NCBI RefSeq assembly: GCF_025369935.1
Contig: NZ_CP104467.1
Location: forward strand, 6,331,001 to 6,395,000
DNA: 64,000 bases
Direction of reading: 5' to 3'
Source of the DNA: Paenibacillus andongensis
GTDB taxonomy: Bacteria; Bacillota; Bacilli; Paenibacillales; NBRC-103111
A model generated the notes under the pieces. That model saw only the letters and a list, made by a program, of their open reading frames with translations. It was not told where the DNA came from and did not search any database. The position numbers and the translations under genes were made by a program. Of the stretch, positions 37,101-44,352 are shown piece after piece (the stretch's first letter is position 1; the number at the start of each line of letters is the position of its first letter).

Positions 37101-37490
37101 AACATGCCAAACGGATTGATTCGCGAGACCTTTATTCTCAGGCGAAAATGTAAAATAACCATTCGTCCCTAGAAATCCGTACCCATTTCCATAAATAAAA
37201 TCTTTGCCATTAATACGAAATGTCGTAAACGATGTTTCTGGCAGCTTATCGCGGAACAGCAGCGGTTTGTTGTCGTCGCTCGTTTTGAGCGGAGACCCCA
37301 TCTTCGTCATCACACTGAACCTTCCGGTTTGTTTATTGACACTTACATCCATGAAATCGTTCGCAACCGTGATCGGCTTAATCTCCGCATCAATGGCAAG
37401 CGCCAGTTCTCCACCGATAGGCAGACATAACACAATGGTCATCATAATGAGTGCAAACTTCTTCCAAATCCTTACTTGTACCGCCTTCAT
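31116..37490 (-). CDS. giant S-layer-anchored protein with three SLH domains
   Basis: This 2,124-residue secreted protein has a Sec signal peptide ending in LALA. The N-terminal 550 residues are beta-rich, a middle region (about 550-1080) has repeated glycine- and hydrophobic-rich beta segments and a proline/asparagine linker (PPPPNNNGGQQG), and fibronectin- and Ig-like domains follow. The last 190 residues hold three SLH motifs (VYRLASMGAVNGID, TALMNQWLGGTSS, VSMLVEQGIISGYPDGTLRPN) that bind pyruvylated secondary cell wall polymer. It is therefore fixed to the cell surface. The specific role, adhesion or glycan capture, is unknown. The start has AAAGGAG upstream, 65 bp from the upstream gene. 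Confidence 0.88.
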   Translation of the reverse strand: MKAVQVRIWKKFALIMMTIVLCLPIGGELALAIDAEIKPITVANDFMDVSVNKQTGRFSVMTKMGSPLKTSDDNKPLLFRDKLPETSFTTFRINGKDFIYGNGYGFLGTNGYFTFSPENKGLANQSVWHVEGLEIIQTLTLVDDQTNPNAGNIKISYKVKNTTKHDQNVGSRILLDTMLGPQDASPVSLSGGNTYIRDETKVEGSLPYYWRATDNPLNPKVMSYGFLQGWGNKSPNRMIIAHWNGISETKWDYTVNPQLDFTSTQNAYGSADSAVAMYWDPSNLAPGQEAVFETYYGLGNFFTSQKEATYGLQIAAPKQLKVNDNGTGYKEAEFEVRVDIDNSIDRSVEQQNVQAVLGLPAELELVQGERSTKALGNMKVGEVKTVTWKVKPKPQKVYKAAQFQVIVQAAGSEENMQASFVVLPALSGKIPEVQVLEALPKKLYMLDENPSIALQGKGFEVLKGSSDWQVQMIRERDGAQVLVPSTVVNVVDDKQITIRLNDTLWPPLKEEPGTYIIRITAGVIGTFEKKIEFTSDKKYKTRDYGILLVVGENMKDEGNETYNLVPVENESKLADLKRQYASASKEALLEFRGPIRSLAGDNSYFEIGAGATINSVIRHDTSKELSAIFGQASQKMAIQKNDQDLSHEGNYIELKGNGVLSIPGFPFSFGPFSIELVDGSHYSLEANEDDGQKPIEINWEVLKGLSVLQHMSFFQVEIKNAVIGNESVSFGGSVSMDFNPGHKKEEEKDPNGNNNQNPPPPNNNGGQQGDGAEKDQTDDLLKVGLSLDEAKFGMRKETNMFGRANTFGFMGLRAEGYAGLPKGMVPGLDFGASGRVMLDTFDRKFEIEGHVQFQVVELDGLLTLRFTESGVPIPDNFVFVVGGEPGIPLIPIAPVAFITKGGGGFRNLYDTVTGNFNILPPLKVVMVGGLSVAKVITADNVTLGLSMQGIEFSGEFEILKFPILKEVYGSVDFKDSLSSYGIALKAGARLEVFDAIIGEVHVVFEYDSSKHGLLGPVYMAGGGSLTLRIPRAVPIVGGKEIAHASGEISSEKVWGKVRIIGIPFGYQYVWGSRRPTLASSRLTADMLPEAEGLMEKEYIDDSGNVSAMTFGTNIKRVASSKHAAASMKSADRVSILSNTNEYEIPVTADQEAALFELKYTGEAPPTLQVTDPSGHDYPLTIDENYLVQEISPEDSGAGTLEKRVYVSIQKQLVNNMAGTWKVKSDQPLEWSLMDVTVPATLSNVTAAVDPEGGNKVRVNWQGDHTTNEKVSLFLSNNNENDPGRLLVKDISVQDGTTEITLPETIASGSYYVKAVLSQGDTNLDSKYSGAALTIVNPHQPVQPQEVKAVPAGSGLLGVSWKMPQTVDGYTIQLLDENNKPVTGIGTVDVTGDTKETTLGGMIKDESGATVGLVPGSTYKVSIGAYKKVEGGKVYSEPAISTGTHLPVPNPAKVELTQLNMNNEPITNSYGENGQSEQKTYVVNEKSFQLQLHADQTISTVVRVNDKNVGTFSGADWKQAIPLEEGTNLIELQSTNASGDQTRSGTRVFSDTTAPDLKIERLGSISSDKTVLVKGVAEPGSKVIINDQPITVETDGTFEHALPIEGYLSKSIVITAKDDADNETTYSSEVMNQAVDAFVKVELRPVAEVSGKLSADEEELSLPAGSKQSLELVGVDKNGVSTVIDPNQVGWSVILGDANGSVSEQGQVAADNEGELVVKASYAVTTEYAFEDTLIVKVGKKTDAPPLPKPNYDDWYIPPTPPDPNPDGEGTSADPQQQADKVVEETLQNILKRLIELEQDVEFVTSAKLVPNQETIVKIRDRAALRFAAQPIPENVGLGIGTVRNPKAYEGEGLKVIGDIYEFKFDKPIKLKEPAELTIRFRLEEIQDPSKAGIYWYNERTKKWEYIGGVMNPLTGTITAKLPHFSKYALLYNADMKDFKDMNNRWSRDMVYRLASMGAVNGIDQGDSLVFEPTRSITRQEFAKIVVGAWGTVLSTSNLPAEYVDRDDVAPWAVPYMSTALMNQWLGGTSSQNELYLAPSVPISRAEAIAMIGRILKAGDSKATGAGSSFLDGSMIPAWANEYVSMLVEQGIISGYPDGTLRPNNEITREEAVAMISRMIDTKLN

Positions 37491-37511
37491 GATTCACTCT
37501 CCTTTACAAAT

Positions 37512-37554
37512 GAGGAAAAGCATCAACCACCAAAGGAAAAGTTGATGCTTCCTC
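37512..37554 (-). terminator. intergenic hairpin between the two giant genes
   Basis: AAGCATCAAC and GTTGATGCTT arms (37518-37527 and 37541-37550) pair with flanking GAGG/CCTC. The tail on the minus strand has only a weak T-run, so partial read-through into the SLH gene is possible. Confidence 0.55.
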
Positions 37555-37555
37555 G

Positions 37556-40500
37556 TTATTCTGAAGATTTCGTTGGTAAAATGTAGACATGAACGAGCTT
37601 CGTCTGACGTTCTTGGTCTTGGATAAAGAATGTATATAGGCCATATTCCTTAACCGGTAAATTGCCGTTGGCTACTTCTTGCCCAAAAGTCTTAAAATCG
37701 CCTTTATTTTTATATCCTCGCGCCCATTTCATCTGACTAGACCCTTGTTGTCCGAACAGCTTCAACTGAATCGCATCGCCATAGACCACTGCTTCCGTAT
37801 CCTGAAGCTGCTTCGAATTGACATACAGCGTGAATGTCGTTGGCGCGATAACAATCGCTTTGCGTACAACAACCATTTGATTACCGGCACGATCTGTCGC
37901 CTTGTAGGTAATCTCATATTCCCCAGGCACTCCGGCATGAATATTGTGGAACACACTAAGCTTTTCTTTCAAATTACCATCGAGGTTATCCGATACATCA
38001 ACATCGGAAGCAGGATCGATCGAGGTTGTTCCAACATCAATTAGCAGCTGCTCTCCGCTTAAGAATCGAATCTTCGGCGCTTCTCGATCGATATTGTTCA
38101 CATCGATCCGCAGAACATATTTGTTATTCAAAGCATCTGTCGCTTCTACCCAGCGCGTACCATTCTCCGTGAAGGTTACGACATTTCCTGAAATACCTGC
38201 ATACGTAAGTGGCCTATCAGCTGTTAGTGTGACCGATACGGTGTTTTTCGTAGGCACTGTTTCACTGTAAGCATAAGTAACCTTCGCTGTTGCTTTTGTG
38301 ATGTTGCTAACCGTCGCTACGGCTTCAGCCGTGTTACCGGCTAAATCTTGTACGAGGAAAGTAAAGCTCCCGTTCTCTTTGAAAACAACCTGATTGGATC
38401 TGTTATTATTCAGCACTTGAATGGGTTCATTCGCTTCTACTGTTACAATAACATCATCCTTCGTTGGTGCTGTCTTACTGTAGGTTACGTTCAAAACGGG
38501 GCGTGTACGATCGATGTTGTACACATTCGCCGTTATTGTTGATTCATTTCCTGCACGGTCTGCTACGCGGAATGCATAGTTCCCATTTGCTGTGAAATCA
38601 CGAGTAGTACTGCCATTATTGCCCATGACAGTGATCGGTTCATTGGCTTCAACGCTTGCGCGAACATCCGCATTGGTCTTCGTCGTCATGGCCGTTGAAT
38701 ATTGAACACTAGCCACAGGTGGCGTCTTATCAATCCGATCCACATTCGCATTAATCTCGCGCTGATTGCCCGCTGCATCTTGGTAAACAAACTTAAATGT
38801 ACCATTCTGTGTAAATGTGTATGTCGTTAGTCCCCCGTTATTGACAACCGTTGGAAGTACCCCGGAATTATCCTGAGCCACTAACGTAGCGACCACATCA
38901 TGATTCGTCCATCCCGCTTCGCTATAACTCACGATCGCTGTTGGGGCATCTCGGTCAATTACGGTTACCTCTGCTGTTACTTGACCTTCATTTCCGGCTG
39001 CATCTCGATAGTAGAACACGAAAGTTCCATTTTCTTTGAACGTATATTGCGCACTTCCTTCATTATTGGTGATCGTTACCGGATCATCTTCACCCATAAA
39101 GGTAAGGGAGACCGTCACATTTTGCTTCGTCCACGTGCTCTCGCTATACGTAAGCACTGGCACGGGTGCTTGTTTATCAATAAAGTTGACCGTTGCCGTC
39201 TTTTGCGAGACATTCCCCGCCTCGTCTTGAAAAATAAACGTATGTGAGCCGTTTTCCGTAAAGGTATACGTATCGCTACCAGCTATCGTGACTACGCCGT
39301 GATTGTCATCATAGGTAATTAACGTTACGGTCACATCTTCGTTCGTTTTACTCAGCGTGCTATACATCAAATCTGCTGTCGGAGGCACGAGATCGATATT
39401 GTGGATCACGACTTCTCCCTCGCTTGTCAGCGGAGTTCCCCCATCAAGCAGCGTATATTGAAGAATCCCATTCGTTTTAAAATCATAGACCGCTTGCTGA
39501 ACCGTTTGCGAGACTGGAACCGCATCTTCCGGAACAACAATATGGCTTATGGACAGCGCCGGATTGCCTGACGCATCAACAGTCACACGAACAGGGCCGT
39601 TCGTCCAACCGCTAGGGGATAAGGTCACCGCTGCATAAGGTAAGCTTCGGTCAATTCCATTCACCGTCGCCATAGCTTTACCGACATTACCTGCATCATC
39701 TACAAACTCAAACTCAAAAGAACCGTTATCTGTAAATAGGTTCTCCTTGCTCCCATTGCTAGGTTTCATCACCCTTACCGATTCATTGGTAGCTAAGGTT
39801 GCTTTCACATCGCTAGCGGTGCGTCCAGCAGGACTATAAGTAACTACGCCTACCGGGTTCGTATTGTCGAGCTGGAAAAGCGAGTTTGTGCGGCGGATAG
39901 CTTCATTCCCTGCTTTATCCGTTACCTTCGCCCACAAATACCAGAGGCCATTCGCCCCGCTCAATTCGGCCGTATGATCTGCACCTAGCGCGGTCCATGT
40001 TGTCGGAGCCGTACTTGCATTCATCGACCAGGCATAGGCATAAGTAAGCTGGTTTGACGCGGTCACATTATCCGTCGCTGAAATAACGGAGCTAGCCGCT
40101 TTCCTTTTGTCCGAAACTCCCTCTGCACTGAACTGAATCTGTGGCTTCGTCTTATCGATCCAGGTTACGGTTGCGACTGCCGTATTCTCATTGCCCGCTT
40201 TATCACGAAAAACGAACGTGTACGTTCCGTTTGCTTGAAACACATAACTGAACCCGCTGAGATTAACCACGTCGATATCACCTGAAGCCGTGATGTTATC
40301 TACTGCTGTCAATGTCGCCGTAACAGACTGATTCGTGGTTTGTGTTGTGTTGTAGCTTATTTTAACTGCGGTCGGTTTCGTTACATCATAGATAACCGTA
40401 TCCGAATAAGTCGTACTGATGTTGCCAGCCGCATCACGGTACTGGACAGAGATCGTCCTTACGCCTTCCGTTTCCGGGATGGTGACGAGTTTAGTGGTAG

Positions 40501-42649
40501 CAAATGCTTCCCAGCTCCCCCAAGTTGTCCCTCCATTAGCCGATAATCGCATGTCGATGGGTCCATGCAAATCTGCCGCTGTGAGCTCTACCTCTACGGA
40601 CTTGTTGTTCGTTTGTTCCACAGGGATATGTATCGTTCCGGTGGGAGCAGAGTCATCGAGCAAATACGGACCGCCCCGGGCAAGCTGCCAGTTGCCTGCT
40701 TGATCATAGACTTTGACATGAATATAGTAAGTGCCAGATTTATTGGCAACGGTAAAAGCTCCATTTGTCGATCTGCTCCATGTCACGTCGTTTCCATCGG
40801 TTGTTGCTTGATCCGTAACGACATACTTGATGACATAATTCCCAAGCGTTGTTGTGATGTTATCTGACAAGCTAAGACTTGTCGTAACTGACTTACTGTA
40901 CGTGCTCGTGCTTGGATTGCTAAAGGCAACCGTTGGTTTCGTATTATCCAGCACAAAGCCCTGTGTTGTACTCGCATAACCGATGTTACCCGCGCTGTCC
41001 GTGGTCTTGATATGTAAATATTGCGTATTATTCGCATTCACAGGGGAAGATAGCGTTGCGCTGTGAGACGTTTTGGAGCCTGCTCCATCATAAAATAGTT
41101 TCCATTCCTGAGAGCTAGGACTTGGGACTGTTACACTGCTGGACCACAAATAGCTTGCCTGACCTAGCGTTCCTCTAGCTTCCAGCAAGGATACATTCAC
41201 TTGTCGCGCATTGGCAGGCGTGCTATTCCCTTGTTCGGAAAAGGATACCGCAGGTGCCGTTTTATCGATGACATAATCGAGACTTCCCATTGTCCTCACA
41301 TTCGTCGCAAAGTCCGTTGCCGTGATTTTTAGCCTATAATTGCCTTCCAAGCTGTTCGGTACGCTTAACATTCCTACAGAACTGCTTGCAGTACCTGTCG
41401 AGTAGGAAACCCCATCCTTGAACCATTCGTAGCTCCATTGTTTCAAGCCCGAGAAAGAGTCGATGACCGTGTACGTCACATTTTGGCTCCTTTGAGCGGT
41501 ACTTGATATAGGTCCGAGAGTGATTTTGGGCGGTTCATTATCAAACATAATCGCACCTGATGACCTGATGGTCGTATTGCCGGCAGCGTCCACTGCTTTG
41601 GCGTGTAAATAATAGACGCCTGAGCCTGGCGGATCTAATGCGGCCGCTCCACTCAGAATGCCCGTTGCAATCTCCTCGTCTTGTGGCGGCCAAAAACTCT
41701 GAGTCCATGTATAGTAAAGGTTGACATTCTCATTCACTGGCGTGTCATTTGCAGTTACCGTTACGCCGTGACTTTTCTTAATAATATCGGCGGCATATGG
41801 CCCGAAGGTAATTGTAGGCGCCACGTGATCATAATTGAAGGGTCCTGCCGTATTAATCGTTTCGTGCCCTACTTTGTCAACTGCACGGGCGTGAAGATAA
41901 TAAGCACCATTACCTGTTGGATCAGCAGCCACCGTGCCGCTCACTATGCTGGTGTTAATCTCCGCAGCTGCGGGCGGCGCAGCGCTTTGCGTCCACGTGT
42001 AAAAGAGTGACACACTTCCTTCGACCGGCAGATCGGTAGTTGTTACCGTTACACCATGGCTATTCTTATAGTCTGAATTGGATGTTTGTCCAAATGTGAT
42101 CGTTGGTGCGGTGTTATCAATATAAACCTCGGTCTTAAACAAGCTTTTGAAATACGTGACGTTATCCATAGAGGTTCCATCGCTAAAGTTCGTTCTGTAA
42201 TTCGAGTAGGAGTGCCAAGCGTTATCCAACTTTTTGTAATAACATAATTCTGGCCCCTGCTTCATAACCAGCCGACCGGAAGCATCAGAGGCTCCCACCG
42301 TGTACTGAAATAAGGAAGGATAGTCCATATATTTCGGCGGTGACACAGGAATTCTAAAAATAGCCGGTGTCGTCTTGCTGCCCGCAACTTCAGCTGTAAT
42401 CATACTATCTTGGTGGCAAAGGACCGAAGGTGAGCTGCTCTCGAAATCCACCACTAACGTGATCATGTCACCCGGTTTTAAAAAGTATTTCCCCGTGAAT
42501 GGATCAAGGCCGCCAGCAATAACCGATATCCCCGTTGGCTGCTTCACAGATGCTGGTAATAATACAGCAGCACTTACCTCACTTGCATAGGGTACAACGC
42601 CTCCAATTAAGAGGATGACAGCGAGTATCATTGAACTTATTCTTTTCAT
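37556..42649 (-). CDS. giant secreted Ig-like repeat protein
   Basis: This 1,697-residue protein has a signal peptide ending in EVSA. After an N-terminal domain come several modules of about 100 residues (HGVTVT...YLHAKAVDAAGN), then about a dozen shorter modules of about 70 residues with the pattern YS..TN.DV.VTL...YTF.ENGTF.F...D.AGN...VN.ID, and a DUF5011-like domain near 1555-1635 (DVSDNLDGNLKEKL). It has neither SLH nor LPXTG anchor, so it may be released or bind the adjacent SLH protein. It probably works as an extended stalk or adhesin. The start at ATG 42649 follows an AGGAGG. Confidence 0.87.
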   Translation of the reverse strand: MKRISSMILAVILLIGGVVPYASEVSAAVLLPASVKQPTGISVIAGGLDPFTGKYFLKPGDMITLVVDFESSSPSVLCHQDSMITAEVAGSKTTPAIFRIPVSPPKYMDYPSLFQYTVGASDASGRLVMKQGPELCYYKKLDNAWHSYSNYRTNFSDGTSMDNVTYFKSLFKTEVYIDNTAPTITFGQTSNSDYKNSHGVTVTTTDLPVEGSVSLFYTWTQSAAPPAAAEINTSIVSGTVAADPTGNGAYYLHARAVDKVGHETINTAGPFNYDHVAPTITFGPYAADIIKKSHGVTVTANDTPVNENVNLYYTWTQSFWPPQDEEIATGILSGAAALDPPGSGVYYLHAKAVDAAGNTTIRSSGAIMFDNEPPKITLGPISSTAQRSQNVTYTVIDSFSGLKQWSYEWFKDGVSYSTGTASSSVGMLSVPNSLEGNYRLKITATDFATNVRTMGSLDYVIDKTAPAVSFSEQGNSTPANARQVNVSLLEARGTLGQASYLWSSSVTVPSPSSQEWKLFYDGAGSKTSHSATLSSPVNANNTQYLHIKTTDSAGNIGYASTTQGFVLDNTKPTVAFSNPSTSTYSKSVTTSLSLSDNITTTLGNYVIKYVVTDQATTDGNDVTWSRSTNGAFTVANKSGTYYIHVKVYDQAGNWQLARGGPYLLDDSAPTGTIHIPVEQTNNKSVEVELTAADLHGPIDMRLSANGGTTWGSWEAFATTKLVTIPETEGVRTISVQYRDAAGNISTTYSDTVIYDVTKPTAVKISYNTTQTTNQSVTATLTAVDNITASGDIDVVNLSGFSYVFQANGTYTFVFRDKAGNENTAVATVTWIDKTKPQIQFSAEGVSDKRKAASSVISATDNVTASNQLTYAYAWSMNASTAPTTWTALGADHTAELSGANGLWYLWAKVTDKAGNEAIRRTNSLFQLDNTNPVGVVTYSPAGRTASDVKATLATNESVRVMKPSNGSKENLFTDNGSFEFEFVDDAGNVGKAMATVNGIDRSLPYAAVTLSPSGWTNGPVRVTVDASGNPALSISHIVVPEDAVPVSQTVQQAVYDFKTNGILQYTLLDGGTPLTSEGEVVIHNIDLVPPTADLMYSTLSKTNEDVTVTLITYDDNHGVVTIAGSDTYTFTENGSHTFIFQDEAGNVSQKTATVNFIDKQAPVPVLTYSESTWTKQNVTVSLTFMGEDDPVTITNNEGSAQYTFKENGTFVFYYRDAAGNEGQVTAEVTVIDRDAPTAIVSYSEAGWTNHDVVATLVAQDNSGVLPTVVNNGGLTTYTFTQNGTFKFVYQDAAGNQREINANVDRIDKTPPVASVQYSTAMTTKTNADVRASVEANEPITVMGNNGSTTRDFTANGNYAFRVADRAGNESTITANVYNIDRTRPVLNVTYSKTAPTKDDVIVTVEANEPIQVLNNNRSNQVVFKENGSFTFLVQDLAGNTAEAVATVSNITKATAKVTYAYSETVPTKNTVSVTLTADRPLTYAGISGNVVTFTENGTRWVEATDALNNKYVLRIDVNNIDREAPKIRFLSGEQLLIDVGTTSIDPASDVDVSDNLDGNLKEKLSVFHNIHAGVPGEYEITYKATDRAGNQMVVVRKAIVIAPTTFTLYVNSKQLQDTEAVVYGDAIQLKLFGQQGSSQMKWARGYKNKGDFKTFGQEVANGNLPVKEYGLYTFFIQDQERQTKLVHVYILPTKSSE

Positions 42650-42755
42650 ACTACCTCCTGATTACGATCTTCAATTCTCTATGAAAAAGTAACAAAATAC
42701 GACAATTAGCTTCATTTCACATACTAAAAATACCTGTAAATGCAACCAAAGCACC

Positions 42756-42773
42756 ATACCCCAAATGGGGTAT
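42756..42773. promoter_or_regulatory. perfect palindrome upstream of the Ig-repeat gene
   Basis: ATACCCC-AAAT-GGGGTAT is a perfect 7-bp-arm palindrome. It resembles operators of CsoR/CstR-type metal or sulfur-stress repressors but could also be a simple hairpin. Confidence 0.35.
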
Positions 42774-42790
42774 TTGTCATAAAAAAGAAA

Positions 42791-42837
42791 AAACACCATT
42801 CCCACATACGCTATAATGCGTACATGAAATGGTGTTT
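42791..42837 (-). terminator. terminator of the redoxin-chemoreceptor gene
   Basis: AAACACCATT (42791-42800) pairs with AATGGTGTTT (42828-42837), with an inner ACGC/GCGT pair, and is followed on the minus strand by a T-rich run. Confidence 0.85.
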
Positions 42838-42857
42838 CGGTTATTCTGGAGAGTTCA

Positions 42858-44192
42858 TTATTTCGTCTTTTTCGTTCTCTCATCCAAAGCGTTCAGTTGA
42901 TCCACATGATACTGCATATCCTGTAGGATTTCACTTACTTCACTATTGATTGTAGTTTCAACTTCCCCAATTTTACTCAGATCAATTTGCGCTTGGTGCT
43001 GGCTATCCTTGATGTTGTTCAGTTCGGCACCTAGCTGCAGCGTGTCGTTGGCAATCACCTTGACACCATCCGAAATCGTCAGGATGTTGGCTGTGTTTAC
43101 GGAAATTCGTTCTCTAACCGTATTCATCGTATCTTCAAACGTAGAGAAAGACGAGAAGCTTTCATTGATTTTCTCATCAATCGCTTGCAGCTGCGCTGTG
43201 ATGTTGCCCGCCGACTCCTCCGTGCCATGAGCCAGCTTACTCACTTCCTGTGCGACAACGGCGAAGCCTTTGCCATGCTCGCCAGCACGAGCAGCTTCAA
43301 TGGATGCATTGAGCGCTAGGATTTTGGTTTGTCGGGAAATTTTGGAGATGACCTCACTCATCTCATTTACGACAAGGGTCATACTAATTAACTCATCCAT
43401 CAACCCGCGTGTCGTTTGAATGTTATGACTTAGTTGTTGGTTCAACTGCTGAATATCCGTGAATTCATCGGATGTGGCGTTCAGCTGATGACTATATTGG
43501 TTTAATTCCTCAGACTTTTTCTCATATACGCTCACAAACTCCTCTAACTGCTCATAGTTGCCTAGAGAAGCTTTCTTCAGTCCTTCAATATTATGTAGAT
43601 TGTTCTCTATACTCTTCGTCACATAAGCAGCAGAAGTATTCACGTGCTGAAGGGTGGATTTCATATTCGCTAAGAAAACCGGAAGCTCCTCTTGAATCGA
43701 GCTATCCTGATCAGAAACAATAGAAAGGGTATCTATCACTTCTAAAATTTCCTTCGCTGACGGTCTGTCCGCTTGGTTCTCACCAATATAGGAATAGCGA
43801 ATCGTTTGTTGTTCATCAATAATATACGTGCTTGGAATCGCAATTCGGAATGAGTCCCATTTAATTGGCGTGAAAACCTCGTAAGACTTTATGACTTCTC
43901 TCGTTTCGTCCGAAAGAATGGGGAATTTGATGCCATTCGCGTTTACATAATCTTTGATGTTGGCTAGCTTTTGTCCAGCAATCGCAATGAGATTTACGCC
44001 CTTTTCCAAAAATCGTTCATAATACTCATTTAACTCCGGCATCTGTTTCTGGCAATTATGGCACCATGTTCCACGTAAGAAAATAATAACTAGCGGCTTG
44101 CCCTTGAAATCTTCCAGTCCCTTCATACCTTGTGTAGAATCTAGTCGAAATGGTGCTGCCTTTTTCCCTATAGATAAACCTTTTTTAGCCAT
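42858..44192 (-). CDS. peroxiredoxin-like domain fused to cytoplasmic methyl-accepting chemotaxis signalling domain
   Basis: Residues about 8-165 are a redoxin/AhpC-TSA fold with a CXXC at C44-H45-N46-C47 (FLRGTWCHNC), FPILSDETREVIKSYEV and a late IPSTYIIDE. A coiled-coil stretch leads into the conserved receptor tip around residues 290-335 (QTKILALNASIEAARAGEHGKGF, AVVAQEVSKLA), the CheA/CheW-binding hairpin. There are no transmembrane helices and no HAMP domain, so this would be a soluble redox chemoreceptor. The start at 44192 (GGGGTGG upstream) is preferred over 44213, but the choice is weak. It is a lone gene with its own terminator. The redox-sensing role is inferred from the domain pairing. 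Confidence 0.88.
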   Translation of the reverse strand: MAKKGLSIGKKAAPFRLDSTQGMKGLEDFKGKPLVIIFLRGTWCHNCQKQMPELNEYYERFLEKGVNLIAIAGQKLANIKDYVNANGIKFPILSDETREVIKSYEVFTPIKWDSFRIAIPSTYIIDEQQTIRYSYIGENQADRPSAKEILEVIDTLSIVSDQDSSIQEELPVFLANMKSTLQHVNTSAAYVTKSIENNLHNIEGLKKASLGNYEQLEEFVSVYEKKSEELNQYSHQLNATSDEFTDIQQLNQQLSHNIQTTRGLMDELISMTLVVNEMSEVISKISRQTKILALNASIEAARAGEHGKGFAVVAQEVSKLAHGTEESAGNITAQLQAIDEKINESFSSFSTFEDTMNTVRERISVNTANILTISDGVKVIANDTLQLGAELNNIKDSQHQAQIDLSKIGEVETTINSEVSEILQDMQYHVDQLNALDERTKKTK

Positions 44193-44301
44193 GCCGCCAC
44201 CCCAATTTAACATGATATTCGTAAATAGCTTCCTTCAGTCTAGCCGAAAACCAGCGGGAATGCTACCATATTTCGGATAAAAAGTTGAACTATTCGACAA
44301 A

Positions 44302-44342
44302 AAATGACCCGCTTCTAGGCCAGCAGCCTTAGCGGGTCATTT
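44302..44342 (-). terminator. terminator of the GH106-like gene
   Basis: AAATGACCCGCT (44302-44313) pairs with AGCGGGTCATTT (44331-44342), with inner GGC/GCC, and a T-run follows on the minus strand. Its layout resembles the terminator after the small toxin gene at 59829-59869. Confidence 0.85.
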
Positions 44343-44352
44343 CACCTTTTTT

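Noticed and set aside
37556..42649. Regular repeats considered as a CRISPR or tandem DNA array
   Set aside because: The periodicity follows protein modules of about 70 and 100 residues in one open frame, and the DNA copies are diverged.
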